Below are positions 7,772 to 16,089 of a DNA stretch of 60,752 nucleotides, piece after piece. How positions within the stretch are numbered: the first letter of the stretch is position 1; every line of letters begins with the position of its first letter. This DNA comes from Planctomycetota bacterium (GTDB lineage Bacteria; Planctomycetota; UBA1135; UBA2386). Location: NCBI GenBank assembly GCA_016794425.1, contig JAEUHR010000051.1, positions 1 to 60,752 of the forward strand, given 5' to 3'. A model generated the notes under the pieces. The model had not been told where the DNA came from, did not search any database, and worked only from the letters and a program-made list of their open reading frames with translations. The position numbers were made by a program, and so were the translations under genes.

Positions 7772-9451
7772 ATGACGACTGTTTTGCTCTCCTTCCTGCT
7801 GTCGACTGCCCCGTTGCCGCAGCAGCCGCCGAACGTGCTCGAGATGCTGTCTCTGCAGCACCTGTGCGGCCTCCGCCACGGCATCACGCCACCGCCGTTC
7901 GGCACGATGCTGCGCTGGACCGACGGCCGCCCCGACCTGCTGCACGTGGCCGACGCCGACTCGGCGATCGAGTGCGACAACGTCGTGCAGCTGCTGAACT
8001 TCCTGCACGCCGACGCGACCGGCAACGGCATCCTGTCGATCCAGCCGCACGGTTCCGACCTGATGGTGCTCGGTCCGACCGCGATGGTCGGCCAGGTGCG
8101 CGACGAAGTGAACCAGATCGCGCAGGCGCTGCTGCGACCGCTGACGATCGAGACCGCCGTGTGGTCGGGCGCCGACCTGGCCACGCCGCCGGCCGTTCTC
8201 GGCCCCGGTGACTGGCGCACCGTGTTCGGCGACCGCGAGCCGCTCTGGCGCAGCACCGCCGCGACGCAGCCGGCACGCGCCGTCGCGCTCGACGGCCAGC
8301 GGTGGTCGCGCTACGTCGCCGACGTCGACACCGAGGTCGCCCAGAAGCAGTCGATCTCGCCGCCGATGACGGACGCATTCGGCGAGGGTGGCCGCGTCGT
8401 CGTGCTGCCCCACGCCCTGCTCGGCGGCGACGACTTCGCGCTGCACGTGCAGTTCGGCTTCGCCCAACGCCGCGGCGCCGTGCGCACCGTGCCGACCGGC
8501 GTGGCGGGCCAGCCGGATCTCGATCTGCCGACGCTCGAGACCGTCTATGGGGCGTGTTCCGCGCGGGTCGCCAACGGCGGCGGCCTCGCAGTGACGCTCC
8601 GAGGCCACGCGGCCGGCGGTGGGCGCTACGTGCTGACGGTGCGCATCACCAGTTCCGTGCCGCCGCCGTCGACGACGCTCGGCAACTTCGCCGTGCTGCC
8701 CTGCAGTGCGCTGGTCAGCTCCGCCTTGCAGGAACGCGCCTCGCCGCCGAGCCCGTACCCCGACGCCGACGCCGGCGACCCGCTCGAGTTCAGCGAGGTC
8801 GGCCCCGGCTTCGGGTGCATCGACCCGGGCCTCCTGCAGGAACTGGTGCGCACAGCGCTCGGCGCCGACGCCGAGAACGAGCAGACGCACGTCCAAATCG
8901 ACAGCGGCAACCTGTGCGTCATCGGCAGCGAAGCCGTGCGCAGCCGGGTCGAGGCCACGCTGCGCGGTCTGCAGGACCGCGCTGTACGCAACGTCACGAT
9001 CCAGCACGAGGTGCGCGGGGCCGGCGACGGCGCGGCGCCGTTGCATGAAGTCGTGCTGCCGACGCTGCTCGGCCGCGAGGCCACGGTGGCCCGCCTGCTC
9101 GAGACCCGCGTGATCGACCAGCTCTGGGTCGAGATCGCGCAGGAGGCGAGCGTGTACAACCCCGCCATACGCACGCTGCAGTCCGGTTCCTGGCTGCGCT
9201 GCCGCTGCGCGCCTTGGGGCGAGCAGCAGCACGTGCAGCTGCTGACGCAGTGCGTGCAGGCGCCGCAGCCGCAACTGCGCAGCGTCGTGCCCAGCGGCGG
9301 CAACCTGATGCCGACCGAAGTCGCCTCGGCCCGGGCCAGCCTGGACGGCGGGGTCGGCAACGGCGTCGCGGTCGACCACGGCGACGCACCGTCGATGATG
9401 CTGGACGGTCAGCTGCTTCGCACGCGCTGGCAGACGCAGTTCCGCTGGTGA
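7772..9451 (+). CDS. Secreted protein of unknown function with secretin-N-like pseudo-repeats
   Basis: A 559-residue protein that I do not recognise as a family. It starts with a short hydrophobic leader (TVLLSFLLSTAPL) that looks like a signal peptide. Two segments share one pattern, a beta strand with G-x-L-x-V-x-G followed by an amphipathic helix: ILSIQPHGSDLMVLGP with VRDEVNQIAQALL (about residues 87-120) and VQIDSGNLCVIGS with VRSRVEATLRGL (about 375-402). This resembles the N0/N1 ring-building modules of secretins, but the secretin pore domain is absent. It lies 84 bases after the anti-sigma gene, possibly in the same transcript or in that sigma factor's regulon. Confidence 0.55.
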   Translation: MTTVLLSFLLSTAPLPQQPPNVLEMLSLQHLCGLRHGITPPPFGTMLRWTDGRPDLLHVADADSAIECDNVVQLLNFLHADATGNGILSIQPHGSDLMVLGPTAMVGQVRDEVNQIAQALLRPLTIETAVWSGADLATPPAVLGPGDWRTVFGDREPLWRSTAATQPARAVALDGQRWSRYVADVDTEVAQKQSISPPMTDAFGEGGRVVVLPHALLGGDDFALHVQFGFAQRRGAVRTVPTGVAGQPDLDLPTLETVYGACSARVANGGGLAVTLRGHAAGGGRYVLTVRITSSVPPPSTTLGNFAVLPCSALVSSALQERASPPSPYPDADAGDPLEFSEVGPGFGCIDPGLLQELVRTALGADAENEQTHVQIDSGNLCVIGSEAVRSRVEATLRGLQDRAVRNVTIQHEVRGAGDGAAPLHEVVLPTLLGREATVARLLETRVIDQLWVEIAQEASVYNPAIRTLQSGSWLRCRCAPWGEQQHVQLLTQCVQAPQPQLRSVVPSGGNLMPTEVASARASLDGGVGNGVAVDHGDAPSMMLDGQLLRTRWQTQFRW

Positions 9452-9488
9452 TCCGCGCGGACCGGTGCGAAATGCCGGGCGCGCCACC

Positions 9489-9517
9489 GTGACCTGGGCC
9501 GAGCCCCTCGCTACAAA
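9489..9517 (+). promoter_or_regulatory. Candidate sigma-70 promoter of rpoN, leaderless
   Basis: GTGACC (9489-9494) and TACAAA (9512-9517) lie 17 bases apart, and the ATG of rpoN follows only six bases after the -10. The expected initiation site therefore coincides with the start codon. Confidence 0.5.
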
Positions 9518-9523
9518 GAGGGC

Positions 9524-10954
9524 ATGCGTCTAGGCCTGACCCAGTCTCTGCGGACCGAACAGCGACTGGTGCAGTCGCCGCAGATGATCCAGGCCATGCA
9601 GGTCCTGCAGCTGCCGCTGCTGGAACTGAAGGACCAGATCGAGCAGGAGCTGCAGGAGAACGTCTTCCTGGAGCGCAAGGACGAAAGCGAGCGCACCGAC
9701 GGCGCGCCGGCGCCCGAAGCCGAACCGCCGCAGCAGATCGAGGACCGGCTGCAGCGCGAGTTCGCCGCCGAGATCGACCAGCTCGAAGCGCGCATGGAGC
9801 CGAACTGGCGGCTGCGCGGCTCGAGCTACTCGGGCGACGAGGAGGACAAGAAGCTCGAGGCGCTCGCCAACACGCCGGGCCGCTCGACGTCGCTGCCCGA
9901 GCATCTGATGACGCAGGTCCGGACCCAGGAATCGGACCCGGCGCTGATCCGCGTGATCGAGCACGTCGTGTTCTCGCTCGACGAGGACGGCCGGCTGCGC
10001 GAAACGACCGAGCAGATCGCGCAGCAGCTGGCGGTGCCGCTGCCGCTCGCCGAGGAAGCGATCGAAGTGGTGCGCGACCTCGAGCCGATCGGCGTCGGCG
10101 CGCGCGACCTGCGCGACTGCCTCTTGATGCAGCTGGACCACATGAACTTCGTGCGGCCGCTGACGCGCCGCATCGTCGAGCAGCACCTCGACGACCTGGC
10201 GATGAACAAGCTGCCGAAGATCGCCAAGGAAACCGGCGCCGCGATCGACGAGGTCAAGGAGAGCTGGGAGTTCCTGCGCGTGCACTGCAACCCGCACCCG
10301 GGCGCCGAGTTCTCCGGGCCGCCGACCAGCGGCGTCGTGCCCGACGTGTTCGTCGAGGAGAACGACGGCAAGTTCGAGGTGCGCACGCAGCGCGGTTCGC
10401 TGCCAGACCTCGCGATCTCGCCGATCTACCGCAACCTGCTGCAGGAGGCGCGCAACGACCCGAAGGTCTACGAGTACCTGCGCCGCAAGATCGACGCCGC
10501 GAAGTGGTTCATCGAAGCCGTGCACCAGCGGCAGAACACCATCGAGCGTGTCGCCAACGAGATCGTGCGCCGCCAGGAGGGCTTCCTGCGCCACGGCGTG
10601 CAGCACCTGAAGCCAATGAAGATGCAGGACATCGCCGACGCGGTGCACGTGCACATCTCGACGGTCAGCCGCGCCGCCTCCGGCAAGTACATCCAGACGC
10701 CGCAGGGCATCTTCGACATGAAGCGCTTCTTCAGCAGCGGCACGATGTCGGACGCCGGCGACATGGTCAGCCAGCAGGCGATCAAGGACACGCTGCGACA
10801 GATCGTCGACGCCGAGGACAAGGACGCGCCGCTGTCGGACGACCAGCTGGTCGAAGAGCTCGGCAGCCGCGGCATCCACATCGCGCGCCGCACCGTGACG
10901 AAGTACCGCAAGGCGCTCGGCATCGACAGCAGCACGCGGCGCAAACACTTCTGA
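9524..10954 (+). CDS. rpoN: RNA polymerase sigma-54 factor
   Basis: A 476-residue sigma-54. The Gln/Leu-rich activator-interacting region I (about residues 1-50) begins LGLTQSLRTEQRLVQSPQMIQAMQVL. An acidic linker follows, then the core-binding region, then the helix-turn-helix MQDIADAVHVHISTVSRAA (about 367-385), and finally the RpoN box ARRTVTKYRKALGI (about 453-466) that reads the -24 element. It directs transcription from -24/-12 promoters and needs AAA+ activators, none of which is in the window. No hpf, ptsN or lptB neighbours are present, unlike in Proteobacteria. Confidence 0.97.
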   Translation: MRLGLTQSLRTEQRLVQSPQMIQAMQVLQLPLLELKDQIEQELQENVFLERKDESERTDGAPAPEAEPPQQIEDRLQREFAAEIDQLEARMEPNWRLRGSSYSGDEEDKKLEALANTPGRSTSLPEHLMTQVRTQESDPALIRVIEHVVFSLDEDGRLRETTEQIAQQLAVPLPLAEEAIEVVRDLEPIGVGARDLRDCLLMQLDHMNFVRPLTRRIVEQHLDDLAMNKLPKIAKETGAAIDEVKESWEFLRVHCNPHPGAEFSGPPTSGVVPDVFVEENDGKFEVRTQRGSLPDLAISPIYRNLLQEARNDPKVYEYLRRKIDAAKWFIEAVHQRQNTIERVANEIVRRQEGFLRHGVQHLKPMKMQDIADAVHVHISTVSRAASGKYIQTPQGIFDMKRFFSSGTMSDAGDMVSQQAIKDTLRQIVDAEDKDAPLSDDQLVEELGSRGIHIARRTVTKYRKALGIDSSTRRKHF

Positions 10955-10977
10955 GTGCCGCGCGGGCGCCGAATGCG

Positions 10978-12618
10978 CTACTCGACGCGCACGACGGCCA
11001 GCGACAGGTCGTCTTCGTAGCGTTCGCGGCCGCAGAACGAACCGACGTCGCGGCGCACGGCAGCCAGCAGCTGGTCGGCGGAGCCCATCGCGTTGGCCCG
11101 CAACACGGCCGACAGCCGCTCCTCGCCGTACATGTCGAGTTCGCCGTTGGCGGCCTCGGTGATGCCGTCGGTGTAGAGCAGCACCACGTCGCCGGATTCG
11201 AGCCGGATCTCGTGGTTGCCGTAGGTGGCGCCGGCCAGGAAGCCGAGCGGCGGCCCGTCGCTGTCGAGGATCTCGACCGTGCCGGTCCGCGCCCGGAACA
11301 CCATGCTCGGCGTGTGCCCGGCGCTGGCGAGCCGCATGCGGCGCGTCGCACAGTCGAGTTCGTACATCACGGCCGTGATGAACATGCCGGTCGGCCCGAC
11401 CTCGTCGACGACGACCTCGTTCAGCGTCGCCGCGAGCACTTCGACCCGCTGGTCCGGCGCCTTGGCGCGGTAGGTCGAGCGGAACGAGCTCATCAACAGC
11501 GCCGAGTTGATGCCGTGGCCGGATGCATCGGCGACGATGCCACGCACCGAGCCCGGGCGGGCCTCGAACACGTCCAGGTAGTCGCCGCCGATGTTCTGCG
11601 CGGTCAGCAGCACCCAGGCGTAGCCGAAACCCGGCGTCACCGGCGCGGCGCTCGGCAGCAGGCGCTGCTGGATCGTCTGCGCGATCTGCAGCTCGCGTTC
11701 GCGCGACCGACTGACGGCGTGCACGGCCTCGAGGCGCAGGCGGTGCAGCAGCGCCGCACCGAGCAGTCCGAAGCTCTGCAGCCGGGCCGCGACTTCGCGC
11801 GACACCGCGGCGCCGGTCTGCGGGTTGAACAACAGGCACAGGCCCGCGTCGACGCCGTGGTAGCTCAGCGGCACGACCGCGATGCTGCGCAGCACCGCCG
11901 GCACCTGGCCTGGCGCGAGCAGCGGCAACTCGCCGTCGACCCGCTCCAGCACCTGCGTCGGCTGGCTCAGCAACGCATCCGGCCAGGCGACGCCATCGCG
12001 CCCGCGGAAGCCGTTGACGAGTTCCTCCGGGATCCCGAGCACCTGTTCGAGGGCGAGCCCCGAGTTGGCGTCACCGACCTCACGCAGCACGTACAGCGCG
12101 CCCGCGGAGGCTTCGACGATGCACATCGCCTGGTGCAGCAGGCGCGCCTTCAGCGCCTCGGCATCCTCCTCCTGGAACAGCACGATGCCCTGCTCGAGCG
12201 CCTGCAGGATCACGAAGTACTCGTTCGCGTCGCGCTGCGCCTCCTGGCCCAGCGTCAGATTGGCCAGCGCGGTGCCGTAGTGCGCGAGCGCATCGGCGAG
12301 TTCGGCCCGCTCCGCATCCCCGAGCTCCCGCCCGACGGCCGCTCCGCCGATCCGGTGACCGCGGAAGTGGATCGGCAGCCAGACGGCCGGCGTGAGGCCC
12401 GCACTGTCGCCGCCCACCGCGGCACGGAACCGCGCGCCGACCGCGAACCGCACCACGCTGCGTTCGTCGGCCTCGTTGGTGCAGACGGCGAGGTCGGTCT
12501 CCGGCAAGAGCCCGGCGAGGTCGCGCGCGAAGCGTTCGTCGAGCTCTTCGCGCGTGCGGACCTCGTGCAGGCGCACCAGTGCTGCCGCAGTCGCAGTCGT
12601 TCCGACCGTGTTCGGCAT
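10978..12618 (-). CDS. GAF-domain PP2C (SpoIIE/RsbU-type) serine phosphatase
   Basis: A 546-residue regulator. Residues 1-300 look like two GAF-type sensory domains joined by a helical segment, then a coiled linker (SRERELQIAQTIQQRLLP) typical of RsbU-like proteins leads into the PP2C domain. Metal-binding signatures are present: GGDYLDVFE, VADASGHG, GHTP, LLYTDGITEA and the C-terminal DDLSLAVVR. Such enzymes dephosphorylate anti-sigma-factor antagonists or other STAS-type partners. No STAS or HPK-type gene is in the window. The gene begins nine bases after the HDOD gene ends, so the two form an operon, and it converges on rpoN. Confidence 0.9.
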   Translation of the reverse strand: MPNTVGTTATAAALVRLHEVRTREELDERFARDLAGLLPETDLAVCTNEADERSVVRFAVGARFRAAVGGDSAGLTPAVWLPIHFRGHRIGGAAVGRELGDAERAELADALAHYGTALANLTLGQEAQRDANEYFVILQALEQGIVLFQEEDAEALKARLLHQAMCIVEASAGALYVLREVGDANSGLALEQVLGIPEELVNGFRGRDGVAWPDALLSQPTQVLERVDGELPLLAPGQVPAVLRSIAVVPLSYHGVDAGLCLLFNPQTGAAVSREVAARLQSFGLLGAALLHRLRLEAVHAVSRSRERELQIAQTIQQRLLPSAAPVTPGFGYAWVLLTAQNIGGDYLDVFEARPGSVRGIVADASGHGINSALLMSSFRSTYRAKAPDQRVEVLAATLNEVVVDEVGPTGMFITAVMYELDCATRRMRLASAGHTPSMVFRARTGTVEILDSDGPPLGFLAGATYGNHEIRLESGDVVLLYTDGITEAANGELDMYGEERLSAVLRANAMGSADQLLAAVRRDVGSFCGRERYEDDLSLAVVRVE

Positions 12619-12627
12619 CGTCGGCGG

Positions 12628-13509
12628 TCAGGAACCCAGGTTCGCCAGGGCCGCGGTCGCCTCGTCCATGCGGGCGGCGACGTCGTCGCGCACGGCGGAC
12701 CAGGTCTCCCGCGTCAGCGACAGCGCCGTCAGGTCGGCCGGCAGCACTTCGCTGAGCGGCGCATGGCCCGGCAGGTAACCGGTGCCGCGCTCGTGCGCGA
12801 CGGCATCGGCGAGGCGGACGATCGCCAGGGCGCGGCCGCTCGGGCCGTCGGCGTGGTCGTGGTGCGACTTGATCACGTCCTGCACCTCGAGCGCGAGGTT
12901 CCACTTCGCGGTCACCAGCGCGCCGGCCTCGGTGTGGTCGATGCCGATCAGGTTGCGCTCGAACTCGACGATCGACTGCTTCGGATCGAGCCGCTTCTGG
13001 CTCGCGGCGAGGTAGGGCACCAGCAGCATCTTGCCGATGTCGTGCAGCAAGCCGGCGACGAACAGCTGCTCGGCGGCATCGGCGCCGAGCCGGCACTCCT
13101 TGGCCAGCGCCTTGGCTCCGCTCGCGACGCAGACCGCGTGCATCCACAGCCCCTTCTGGTCGTGGCCGTAACACGAGTAGTCACGCTGCAGGAACTTCGC
13201 GGTGCTCGTGGCCAGCACGAGGCTGCGCACCCCGCGGAAGCCGAGCACCATCACCGCCTCGCGCACCGTGCGGATGCTGCGACTCAGGCCGTAGAACGGC
13301 GAGTTGACCATCGCCAGCATCTTCGCGACCAGGACCTGGTCGTTCTGCATCAGATGCTCGAGGTCCTGCGGCTCGGTCTCCTGGCGGTTCAGCGCGCTGA
13401 GCACCACGGCCACGAGGTCGGGAAGAGGCGGGATCAGATCGCTCTTGTGCAGGATTTCCCTGCGCGTCTTCTCCTGCTGGGCGAGATGGCCGAGGCTCGA
13501 TGGATTCAT
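12628..13509 (-). CDS. HDOD-domain signalling protein
   Basis: A 293-residue protein whose central part is an HDOD domain, the non-catalytic relative of HD-type phosphohydrolases. Diagnostic stretches are LPPLPDLVAVVLSALN-like (here IPPLPDLVAVV, about residues 26-38), AKMLAMVNSPFYGLSR, the VRTVREAVMVLGFRGVRSLVLA block (about 95-120) and LLHDIGKML. HDOD proteins act as scaffolds in signalling and sometimes in c-di-GMP or stress pathways. It is the first gene of an operon with the PP2C phosphatase, so they probably act in one pathway (inference). Confidence 0.88.
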   Translation of the reverse strand: MNPSSLGHLAQQEKTRREILHKSDLIPPLPDLVAVVLSALNRQETEPQDLEHLMQNDQVLVAKMLAMVNSPFYGLSRSIRTVREAVMVLGFRGVRSLVLATSTAKFLQRDYSCYGHDQKGLWMHAVCVASGAKALAKECRLGADAAEQLFVAGLLHDIGKMLLVPYLAASQKRLDPKQSIVEFERNLIGIDHTEAGALVTAKWNLALEVQDVIKSHHDHADGPSGRALAIVRLADAVAHERGTGYLPGHAPLSEVLPADLTALSLTRETWSAVRDDVAARMDEATAALANLGS

Positions 13510-13653
13510 GGCGCTAGCGACAGGCGAGAGGTTGCCGGCTCTTTCGGCGCGCGCGCCGGCCGGCCTTTACGGGGTTTCCCCTAGCCCCGACGCGACCGCA
13601 GCCGTGGCGCGCGGCGCTCAAGCACCCCAGGGCAGCCGCCGATACGCCCGCCG

Positions 13654-14226
13654 ATGCGGTTTCGTGCTCCCTTGCTGCGCCGTCTGCGGCGCCAGGCCCT
13701 GGCCGGTGCGCTGCTGCGCCGGCGCCGGGTGTCACCGACCACGCGCTTCGTCGTCGACGCGATGCTCGGCGCGACGCTGATGGTGCTGGTGCACCTGTTC
13801 GTAATCCAGGTCTCGGTCGTCAAGGGCACGTCGATGGAGCCATGCCTGCACGACGGTGACCGTCTGGTCGTCGACCGCGTGTCCTACAGCCTCGGCGACG
13901 TGCGCCGCGGCGACGTCGTGATCCTGCGTTACCCGCGCAACCCCGAGGTCGACTTCGTGAAGCGCGTCGTCGCGCTGCCGGGCGACCGCGTCGCGATGCG
14001 CGACGGCGTCCTGATCGTCAACGGCGAAGTGGCCGACGACTACGGCTGCATCCCGGATCACCAGGTGCTCGCCGAACTGACGGTGCCGCCGGGCCAGTTC
14101 TTCGTGCTCGGCGACAACCGGCCGGTCAGCTGCGATTCGCGCGACTTCGGCCTGCTCGACGAGAGCCTGCTGAAGGGCCGCGTGCGCGCGCGCTTCTGGC
14201 CGCTCGCGAACCTGGCCGTGTTCTGA
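13654..14226 (+). CDS. lepB: Signal peptidase I
   Basis: A 190-residue S26 peptidase. One membrane helix (about residues 33-53) is followed by the catalytic serine at position 60 in KGTSMEPCL, the box-C/D region GDVVILRYP, and the catalytic lysine at position 103 in DFVKRVVALPGDR. The C-terminal box FFVLGDNRPVSCDSRDFG is complete. It cleaves signal peptides of exported proteins on the outer face of the cytoplasmic membrane. It has a single N-terminal helix, as in Gram-positive-type enzymes, rather than the two of E. coli LepB. The stop is followed immediately by the tandem-repeat block. Confidence 0.93.
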   Translation: MRFRAPLLRRLRRQALAGALLRRRRVSPTTRFVVDAMLGATLMVLVHLFVIQVSVVKGTSMEPCLHDGDRLVVDRVSYSLGDVRRGDVVILRYPRNPEVDFVKRVVALPGDRVAMRDGVLIVNGEVADDYGCIPDHQVLAELTVPPGQFFVLGDNRPVSCDSRDFGLLDESLLKGRVRARFWPLANLAVF

Positions 14227-14233
14227 GCGCGGG

Positions 14234-14539
14234 GCCGCGCCGGCAAGCAACTGAGAGGAAGCGGCCGGCGGCCGCTCGTTCCTCGCCGATGGCGTGCGCC
14301 AGGTCCATCGCCGCCGCAGCGGCGCCCCCGGTGCAACTCGCCAGCAACCGGACGCCGCGTCGCGGCCGCGCCGGCAAGCGACTGAGGGGAAGCGGCCGGC
14401 GGCCGCTCGTTCCTCGCCGATGGCGAGCGCCAGGTCCATCGCCGCCGCAGCGGCGCCCCCGGTGCAACTCGCCAGCAACCGGACGCCGCGTCGCGGCGGC
14501 CCGGCAGGCGACTGAGAGGAAGCGGCCGGTGGCCGCTTC
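14234..14539. repeat. Tandem ~131-bp repeat block (two full copies plus a partial third) between lepB and ahcY
   Basis: The 316-base gap between the convergent lepB and ahcY genes is almost entirely made of this repeat. Copy 1 begins at 14234 and copy 2 at 14365; a partial third (about 40 bases) begins near 14500. Copies differ at only a few positions. Each copy holds an AGCGGCC-n3-GGCCGCT inverted repeat. In the last copy this has become a longer hairpin directly after the ahcY stop. The sequence is open in the ahcY frame but shows no start or conserved protein. It looks like an expanded terminator-type unit rather than a gene. Confidence 0.85.
14519..14539 (-). terminator. Hairpin terminator candidate between ahcY and lepB
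   Basis: A perfect 9-bp stem (GAAGCGGCC with GGCCGCTTC) with a three-base loop sits three bases beyond the ahcY stop. It is symmetric and could serve both converging genes. No long T-run follows, so it would be an atypical intrinsic terminator. Confidence 0.55.
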
Positions 14540-14542
14540 TTC

Positions 14543-16045
14543 TCAGTACCGGTAGTGGCTCGGCTTGAACGGGCCCTCGGCCGACACGCCGAGGTACTCC
14601 GCCTGCTTCTTGCTGAGCTTGGTCAGCTTCACGCCGAGCTTGTCCAGGTGCAGCCGCGCGACCTTCTCGTCGAGGTGCTTCGGCAGCGTGTAGACGCACT
14701 TGTCGTACTGCGCGTGGTTGTTGAACAGTTCGATCTGCGCAATCGTCTGGTTCGAGAACGAGTTGCTCATCACGAAGCTCGGGTGGCCGGTGGCGCAGCC
14801 GAGGTTCATCAGGCGGCCTTCGGCCAGCACGATCACGCCGTGGCCGTCCGGGAACACCCAGCGGTCCGTCTGCGGCTTCACGTTCTCGCGGCGGATGCCA
14901 CTGACCTTCGCCAGGCCGGCCATGTCGATCTCGTTGTCGAAGTGGCCGATGTTCGCGACGATCGCGTTGTTCTTCATCCGCTTCATGTGGTCGACGGTGA
15001 TCACCTGGTAGTTGCCCGTCGCGGTGACGAAGATGTCCGCGTAGTCGACGCAGTCCTCGATCGTCAGGACCTGGTAGCCCTCCATCGCGGCCTGCAGCGC
15101 GCAGATCGGGTCGATCTCGGTGACGATGACGCGCGCGCCCTGGCCCTTCAGCGACTGCGCGCAGCCCTTGCCGACGTCGCCGTAGCCGCAGACCACCGCG
15201 ACCTTGCCCGAGAGCATCACGTCGGTCGCGCGCATCAGGCCGTCGGTCAGCGAGTGGCGGCAGCCGTAGACGTTGTCGAACTTCGACTTCGTCACGCTGT
15301 CGTTGACGTTCATCGCCGGGAACGGCAGCGCGCCTTCCTTCTGCAGCTGGTAGAGGCGGTGCACGCCGGTCGTCGTCTCTTCGCTGACGCCGCGGATGCC
15401 GGGCAGCATCTTGGTCCACTTGCCCGGGTTCGCGGCGATCGACGCCTTCAGGCACTTGATCAGCTCGATCCAGTCCTCGCCGTCGTCCTTCTTGATCGCG
15501 GGCAGCTTGCCGGCCTTCTCCCAGGCGGCGCCCTTCATGACCATCATCGTCGCGTCGCCGCCGTCGTCGAGGATCATGTTGGGGCCGTCGTGGCCGGGCC
15601 AGGTCAGCGCCTGCTCGGTGCACCACCAGTATTCCTCGAGGGTCTCGCCCTTCCACGCGAACACCGGCACGCCCATCGGCTTGTCGACGGTGCCCTTCGG
15701 GCCGACCGCGATCGCCGCCGCGGCGTGGTCCTGCGTGCTGAAGATGTTGCACGACGCCCAGCGCACCTCGGCGCCGAGTTCGACCAGCGTCTCGATCAGC
15801 ACCGCGGTCTGGATCGTCATGTGCAGCGAACCGGTGATGCGGGCGCCCTTCAGCGGCTGCTTCTTGCGGTACTCGTCGCGGATCGCCATCAGGCCCGGCA
15901 TCTCGACTTCGGCGAGCCGGATCTCCTTGCGGCCGAATTCGGCGTCGGCGAGGTTCTTCACCTTGAAGTCGTTCGGGCCGAGCACGGCACCGGCGGGCTT
16001 CGCGGTCTTCTTGGACTTCGTCTTCGGAGTGTTGGTGGCAGTCAT
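14543..16045 (-). CDS. ahcY: Adenosylhomocysteinase (S-adenosyl-L-homocysteine hydrolase)
   Basis: A 500-residue NAD-dependent enzyme that splits S-adenosylhomocysteine into adenosine and homocysteine in the methyl cycle. Visible are the substrate domain (ARITGSLHMTIQTAVLIETL, about residues 65-84), the nucleotide-binding GYGDVGKGCA (about 290), EIDPICALQA and the C-terminal PFKPSHYRY tail that completes the neighbouring active site in the tetramer. A Lys/Thr-rich N-terminal extension of about 30 residues precedes the family core. ATG 16045 follows the regulator gene by 44 bases, so ahcY is the second gene of that operon and is probably repressed until homocysteine-cycle intermediates build up (inference). 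Confidence 0.97.
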   Translation of the reverse strand: MTATNTPKTKSKKTAKPAGAVLGPNDFKVKNLADAEFGRKEIRLAEVEMPGLMAIRDEYRKKQPLKGARITGSLHMTIQTAVLIETLVELGAEVRWASCNIFSTQDHAAAAIAVGPKGTVDKPMGVPVFAWKGETLEEYWWCTEQALTWPGHDGPNMILDDGGDATMMVMKGAAWEKAGKLPAIKKDDGEDWIELIKCLKASIAANPGKWTKMLPGIRGVSEETTTGVHRLYQLQKEGALPFPAMNVNDSVTKSKFDNVYGCRHSLTDGLMRATDVMLSGKVAVVCGYGDVGKGCAQSLKGQGARVIVTEIDPICALQAAMEGYQVLTIEDCVDYADIFVTATGNYQVITVDHMKRMKNNAIVANIGHFDNEIDMAGLAKVSGIRRENVKPQTDRWVFPDGHGVIVLAEGRLMNLGCATGHPSFVMSNSFSNQTIAQIELFNNHAQYDKCVYTLPKHLDEKVARLHLDKLGVKLTKLSKKQAEYLGVSAEGPFKPSHYRY

Positions 16046-16089
16046 GTCAGTGGTCGGTTCGTGGGAAGGGAACGGAAGATCGGCAGAGG

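Noticed and set aside
14240..14480. Coding sequence in the tandem repeats
   Set aside because: The frame is open because of base composition; there is no start codon with a ribosome binding site, and the translated repeat has no recognisable domain.
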